Both the position numbers and the translations under genes were made by a program. Positions 52,101 to 54,721 of a stretch of 54,721 nt of DNA are shown piece after piece (within the stretch, counting starts at the first letter, position 1; the number at the start of each line of letters is the position of its first letter). The notes below the pieces were generated by a model that had not been told where the DNA came from, made no database searches, and worked only from the letters and a program-made list of their open reading frames with translations. This DNA comes from Devosia equisanguinis (lineage in GTDB: Bacteria > Pseudomonadota > Alphaproteobacteria > Rhizobiales > Hyphomicrobiaceae), in the NCBI GenBank assembly GCA_945889015.1, contig CAMDBL010000005.1:1-54721 (forward strand). The letters run 5' to 3'.

Positions 52101-53247
52101 GCTGTATGCCACCGTGTTCATGCGCAACTGGTACCGGATGATGGGCACCAAGGTCGGTCGCGGCACGGAGATCTCCTCCAACTTCGCCGGGCGCTACGAC
52201 CTGATCGAACTCGGCGAGAACAACTTCCTCGGTGACGAGGCGATCTTCGGTGACGAGGACTTGCGCCGTGGCTGGATGATCATGGACCGCGTGAAGACCG
52301 GCGATCGCTGCTTCTTCGGCAACCTGTGCGTGATCTCGAAGGGCTCGACCATCGACAGCGACGCGCTGATCGGCGTCAAGACGCGGATGCCGGAAAGTCT
52401 GCACGTCAAGTCGGGGGAGACCTGGTTCGGCAGCCCGGCGATGCCGATGCCCAACCGGCAGCGCGTCTCGCTGACGGCGGACGCAACCTATCAGCCACCG
52501 CCGCAGATGCGCTGGCTGCGCACGCTGTTCGAGGCCGCGCACACCTCGCTACCAACCGCGGTGCTGATCACGCTCGCCTACATCACGGCCGACATCATGG
52601 AATTTCCGATGGACGCCGGCAACTGGGGCATGGCGTTGGCGATCTTCATGGCCGCCGGCGTCGTCACCTCCGCGATCATGTGTCTGGTCTCGATCTTCGT
52701 GAAATGGTCGATGATGGGCATCTATCGCCCGATGATGAAGCCGATGTGGTCGTGGTGGGCGATGCGGACCGAGGCGGTGGCCGTGCTCTATGGCGGCCTC
52801 TCCAGCAAGGTGCTGCTCGACTACCTGCGCGGCACGCCGTTCCTGCCCTGGATGCTGAGGTTGTACGGCACCAAGATCGGCAAGGGTGTCTGGCTGAACA
52901 GCGCCGACCTCACCGAGTTCGATTGCGTGACGATCGGTGATCATGCCGTCGTCAACATGCAGTCGAGCCCGCAGACGCACCTCTACGAGGATCGGGTGAT
53001 GAAGGTCGGCCGCATCGAGATCGGCAAGGGGGTCACCGTCGGCACCGCCGCGATCATCCTCTACGACAGCGTCATCGGCGACTATGCGCGGCTGGGACCG
53101 CTGACGGTGGTGATGAAAGGCGAGTACATTCCGCCGCACACCGTCTGGAGCGGCGCGCCGGCGCGACGGGCGACGGCACAGGACGCGGCGCTGATCGCCG
53201 GCGGTGCCGGTGTCCAGACCGCGGAGGTGGCGGCGTCCGTCGCCTGA
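49192..53247 (+). CDS. Pls/PosA-type membrane-bound single-module NRPS (A-T-TM/LbH)
   Basis: 1351 residues. Parts in order: an adenylation domain (about 25-510) with A3 IYTSGTTGKPKG, A5 NTYGPTETT, A7 LYRSGD, A8 GRIDTQVKIRGFRIELGE and A10 SGKIDRK; a thiolation domain with phosphopantetheine Ser562 (DLGGNSL); then about six membrane helices in pairs (623-690, 858-930, 1117-1170) alternating with three left-handed-beta-helix domains (about 740-830, 985-1080, 1226-1325; for example IGNGCVIGYDTHIGDNAEIGD). There are no condensation or thioesterase domains. This is the layout of epsilon-poly-L-lysine synthetase of Streptomyces, whose membrane part ligates amino acids through side-chain amines. By hand alignment to GrsA the pocket reads D-L-E-D-I-G-T-V-V-K (Asp220, Leu221, Glu224, Asp263...), with two acidic residues consistent with a basic substrate. 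A phosphopantetheinyl transferase follows in 28 bases. The start codon has only a weak ribosome binding site. Confidence 0.9.
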   Translation: MTTATSDTAQAILLGETRPDLIRDETLSALFRATVARTPDKVALSLIGSDEALSYRELDRRSDLVAAALAARGIGRGEFVGLWFRRSIDLHVGLLGIVKTGAAFIPFDADIPADRVSVSLGDCGARVLLTHDAMAGRATGVGVEVLPLEQCLTGPVGAAPRDTAGPGDPAYAIYTSGTTGKPKGIVISQRNVCHYLRAGNELLGICDTDVVLQQASVAFDLSIEEIFIPYLVGATMKVATLETLRQTDRLADFLEAEGITVIDTVPTLLTMLERDVPGVRLIIVGGEACPPALVERLARPGRRIVNTYGPTETTVVATAIDLVPGEAVTIGRPIANYTAYVVDDELRLVAPGATGELLIGGPGVAGGYINQPGLTAQKFIANPFAGRSGADPVLYRSGDAVSLDGNGLIRFHGRIDTQVKIRGFRIELGEIETLIADEPGVQSAVVTVSQGVAGDALVAHVVAKGGETFDSAAAKSSISGKLPPYMVPAHWRVHDSLPRLTSGKIDRKSLAEEPIAATMTAGEQEPPRSLTEAHLLKAAKDVMGLPALSFDADFFNDLGGNSLIAARFVSEVRRIPHLSGIALQDIYNEKTLRRVGAVLDQRAKSEPLGRADLSFEPVPLRRRFLCGLGQAIALPFIIAVVTTQWIGLLLASIYLVRDGTPLWLEIVILCLIYLMLNLGTKVMVVALKWLVIGRTKPGIYPLWGWYYFRIWMMQRVVHLTAHKFLQGTPLMRLYLRALGARIGKDAIINEFEDGAIDLMTIGPRSSLGSKVKLANVEVVGNLVYVGVINVGADVSIGNGCVIGYDTHIGDNAEIGDLTCVPPGARVGACEIWDGAPPRCIGKVDVAAQPAHPEAGPLKRAWQGLCYFMAYNIVMMVGLLPIFPAFYVLSYIDDSTSGDRDHYLPWGWVFVYAWPAALVLVFVSMAIVIAMRWMIIPERVKPGRYSIFSNFYYRKWVMSLATETMLETLNSLYATVFMRNWYRMMGTKVGRGTEISSNFAGRYDLIELGENNFLGDEAIFGDEDLRRGWMIMDRVKTGDRCFFGNLCVISKGSTIDSDALIGVKTRMPESLHVKSGETWFGSPAMPMPNRQRVSLTADATYQPPPQMRWLRTLFEAAHTSLPTAVLITLAYITADIMEFPMDAGNWGMALAIFMAAGVVTSAIMCLVSIFVKWSMMGIYRPMMKPMWSWWAMRTEAVAVLYGGLSSKVLLDYLRGTPFLPWMLRLYGTKIGKGVWLNSADLTEFDCVTIGDHAVVNMQSSPQTHLYEDRVMKVGRIEIGKGVTVGTAAIILYDSVIGDYARLGPLTVVMKGEYIPPHTVWSGAPARRATAQDAALIAGGAGVQTAEVAASVA

Positions 53248-53275
53248 GCAGCGGCCGGCTGTCGGAGCGTGTGCG

Positions 53276-53884
53276 ATGGTGGTGTTGCGACTGGGACCGG
53301 CGATCGCCCTGCTGCGCTCGGGAGTCGGGCCGAGGCGCCCGGAACATGATCGCATCGCCACCGCCGACCTGATCGCTGCGACAGGGCGCTTCGACATCGC
53401 GGTCGAGCGCCGGCCGAGCGGCCGGCCGCGCCTCGCGCCACCCTATCCCGAGCTCGGCGTTTCGTTCTCCTGGCGCGATGGACTGCTGCTCGCGGGTTTC
53501 GATCCGGAGGGTGCCGTCGGCGTCGATATCGAGCCCGCGGACACGTCCGGCAGGCTGGAGCCGGGACGACTCGCGAGCGATCACTTCGCGCCCGGCGAAG
53601 CGGCGGCGGTGATGGCGAGGTCCGGTGACGACGCGCTGGATCTGTTTCTGCGCCTGTGGGTCGCCAAGGAGGCCGTGCTCAAGCTGACCGGGCGGGGCGT
53701 CTACGACGGCCTGCACAGGCCCGATCTCGGCTGGTGCATCGCCTCGATCTCGGGTGATGGCACGCCGATACGCCTGCAGGGGACGCCAGGGCATACAGCC
53801 GTCGAGGTCGCCGTCGCCCGCCCCGCGGTCCCTGGCCGGCCGGCGCCGCCCTATTGCGCGCTAGCCCGGCTCCTGCAGGAGTGA
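53276..53884 (+). CDS. 4'-phosphopantetheinyl transferase, Sfp type
   Basis: 202 residues, MVVLRLGPAIALLRSG, with GGAGCG upstream. It transfers the phosphopantetheine arm of CoA to a carrier-protein serine with Mg2+. The two defining motifs are present: AVGVDIEPAD (Mg ligands Asp and Glu) and WVAKEAVLKLTGRG (W-x-x-K-E-A). The upstream VSFSWRDG replaces the usual SHS text, with Trp at the usual His position. It lies 28 bases after the NRPS-like gene, so it is almost certainly the dedicated activator of its Ser562 carrier domain. The length is on the short side for the Sfp group. Confidence 0.92.
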   Translation: MVVLRLGPAIALLRSGVGPRRPEHDRIATADLIAATGRFDIAVERRPSGRPRLAPPYPELGVSFSWRDGLLLAGFDPEGAVGVDIEPADTSGRLEPGRLASDHFAPGEAAAVMARSGDDALDLFLRLWVAKEAVLKLTGRGVYDGLHRPDLGWCIASISGDGTPIRLQGTPGHTAVEVAVARPAVPGRPAPPYCALARLLQE

Positions 53885-53942
53885 AAGCCCCGGCAACGCC
53901 GCCGTTGCGCGCGCGCATCGAAGCCCGCATAAAGCCCCGCGT

Positions 53943-54029
53943 GCGGACGTGGTGGAACCGGTAGACACACAGGACTTAAAATCCTGAGTTCGTAAGAGCG
54001 TGCGGGTTCGAGTCCCGCCGTCCGCACCA
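53943..54029 (+). tRNA. tRNA-Leu(TAA)
   Basis: 87 bases including an encoded 3' CCA. The acceptor arm GCGGACG (53943-53949) pairs with CGTCCGC (54019-54025), followed by discriminator A and CCA. The anticodon stem CAGGA/TCCTG (53970-53974, 53982-53986) carries loop CTTAAAA with anticodon TAA at 53977-53979. The T arm (gcgggTTCGAGTcccgc) is intact, and a long variable arm (class II) identifies leucine. It should decode UUA. No integrase or direct repeat of its 3' end is seen nearby. Confidence 0.97.
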
Positions 54030-54241
54030 ATGATTGGCCGGCATTGCCGCGCCCTTCCTCTTTCGGCCGGCTTTCAGGTGATCCTGGAGGGCTTTAGGGC
54101 AGCACGCGATCCCACGCCACTTCCGGGATGGCGCCGTATCGTGGGAATGGCTAGGGTTACGTCGGTACGGATCCTGTGTCCTGCACCAGCCATCCAACAG
54201 AGAGGGCGCTGCGGGACGGATCGAGGATGGGGAGGACGACC

Positions 54242-54721
54242 GTGCAGTCACGCATTTTGAGCCCAAAGGACTTTTGGACAGGGCTCATCTATATCGCTTT
54301 CGGCGGGGCGGCAGGTTGGATCGGCTCTGCATACAACATGGGCACCGCGGGCCGCATGGGGCCTGGGTATTTTCCCAAGGTTCTCGCAGGAATGCTGATC
54401 GTGCTGGGCTTGATCTCGCTCGGCCGCAGCTTTGTCTCGAAGGGCGAGCCGATCTCCAGGATCGCCTTCAAGCCGCTGGTGTTGGTGCTGCTGGCATGTG
54501 CCTCGTTCGGTTTCCTCGTCAACCGTGCCGGGCTGATCGTGGCGCTGGCGGCCCTGGTGCTGGTCAGCGCGGCGGGCAGCCGCGAGTTCAAGCTTGATTG
54601 GATGGCGCTCGGCGGGCTCGTCCTCTTGATCACATTCTGCTCGCTGGTGTTCGTCAAGGGGCTCGGGATTCCGATGCCGCTGCTCGGCACCTGGATCGAG
54701 CCGTACGCCGGCCCTCTCGCC
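54242..54721 (+). CDS. Tripartite tricarboxylate transporter TctB family protein, partial
   Basis: The first 160 codons, cut by the window end. The GTG start has GGGAGGACG upstream. The pattern is that of TctB, the small four-to-five-helix membrane subunit: KDFWTGLIYIAFGGAAGWIG, then NMGTAGRMGPGYFPKVLAGMLIVLGLISLGRSF, LKPLVLVLLACASFGFLV and NRAGLIVALAALVLV. Together with TctA (expected just downstream, outside the window) and a TctC protein it forms a carboxylate:cation symporter. The two TctC-like genes at 3488 and 28738 are far away, so this transporter may have its own receptor past the edge. Confidence 0.9.
   Translation, partial: MQSRILSPKDFWTGLIYIAFGGAAGWIGSAYNMGTAGRMGPGYFPKVLAGMLIVLGLISLGRSFVSKGEPISRIAFKPLVLVLLACASFGFLVNRAGLIVALAALVLVSAAGSREFKLDWMALGGLVLLITFCSLVFVKGLGIPMPLLGTWIEPYAGPLA

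Noticed and set aside
53943-54029. tRNA-Leu as an integration site for a genomic island
   Set aside because: No integrase, no repeat of the tRNA 3' end and no composition change are seen near it. The synthetase pair is upstream of the tRNA, not at its 3' side.

Overview
The window is high-GC DNA with gene starts preceded by GGAGG-type ribosome binding sites, frequent ATGA/TTGA overlaps, and many acyl-CoA dehydrogenases, Bug/TctC-type tricarboxylate-transporter binding proteins, luciferase-like monooxygenases and MaoC dehydratases. This gene mix, the CoxD/CoxE-like pair, GluQRS and the GC-rich palindromic repeats suggest a free-living alphaproteobacterium, probably Hyphomicrobiales (Bradyrhizobium/Rhodoplanes-like) or a relative. 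This placement is inferred from gene content. About fifty protein genes, one tRNA and several families of palindromic repeats can be supported. There is no transposase, integrase, phage gene or CRISPR array.

Layout. 1-8460: a partial VOC protein, a small secreted protein, then a minus-strand catabolic group (two acyl-CoA dehydrogenases, a TctC-like binding protein, an isopropylmalate/tartrate dehydrogenase-like enzyme) divergent from an IclR regulator, a family-3 binding protein without a signal peptide and an aldo/keto reductase. 8481-13690: HpcH-type lyase, YgiQ radical SAM protein, orphan HicA-like protein, TrmO, a structured intergenic region, a cold-shock protein, and an IF-1 with a long tail followed by a clear terminator. 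13737-24690: quinone-oxidoreductase-like protein, two LLM monooxygenases, an RlmL-like RNA methyltransferase carrying an in-frame repeat element, a VWA/MoxR pair, a cupin, an HtrA-like protein that has lost its catalytic triad, AlkA, a secreted protein, and GluQRS. 24821-34814: a proline-rich DUF1287 membrane protein, a third acyl-CoA dehydrogenase, a carboxymuconolactone-decarboxylase-like protein, a second TctC-like protein with a ThDP enzyme, a DUF2189 membrane protein, a HerA-like ATPase and a DUF4236 protein.

35020-46848: a tandem MaoC pair, a ModA-like protein without a signal peptide, a fumarylacetoacetate hydrolase-family enzyme, a 14-TM MFS exporter, an amidohydrolase, a methyltransferase, a cation/calcium antiporter, a second quinone-oxidoreductase paralogue, then argJ and glpK. 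47049-53884 is the most unusual region: an exported 652-residue protein of unknown function, then a 1351-residue adenylation-thiolation-membrane protein built like epsilon-poly-lysine synthetase, with its own Sfp-type phosphopantetheinyl transferase 28 bases downstream. A tRNA-Leu(TAA) and the start of a TctB gene close the window.

The most interesting candidate system is the 49192-53884 pair. It looks like a membrane-bound, single-module, condensation-domain-free synthetase that probably activates a basic amino acid, and it comes with its own activating enzyme. The second theme is the number of palindromic intergenic elements, including one translated inside an RNA methyltransferase and a 12-base motif at the identical distance (57 bases) upstream of two paralogous oxidoreductases.
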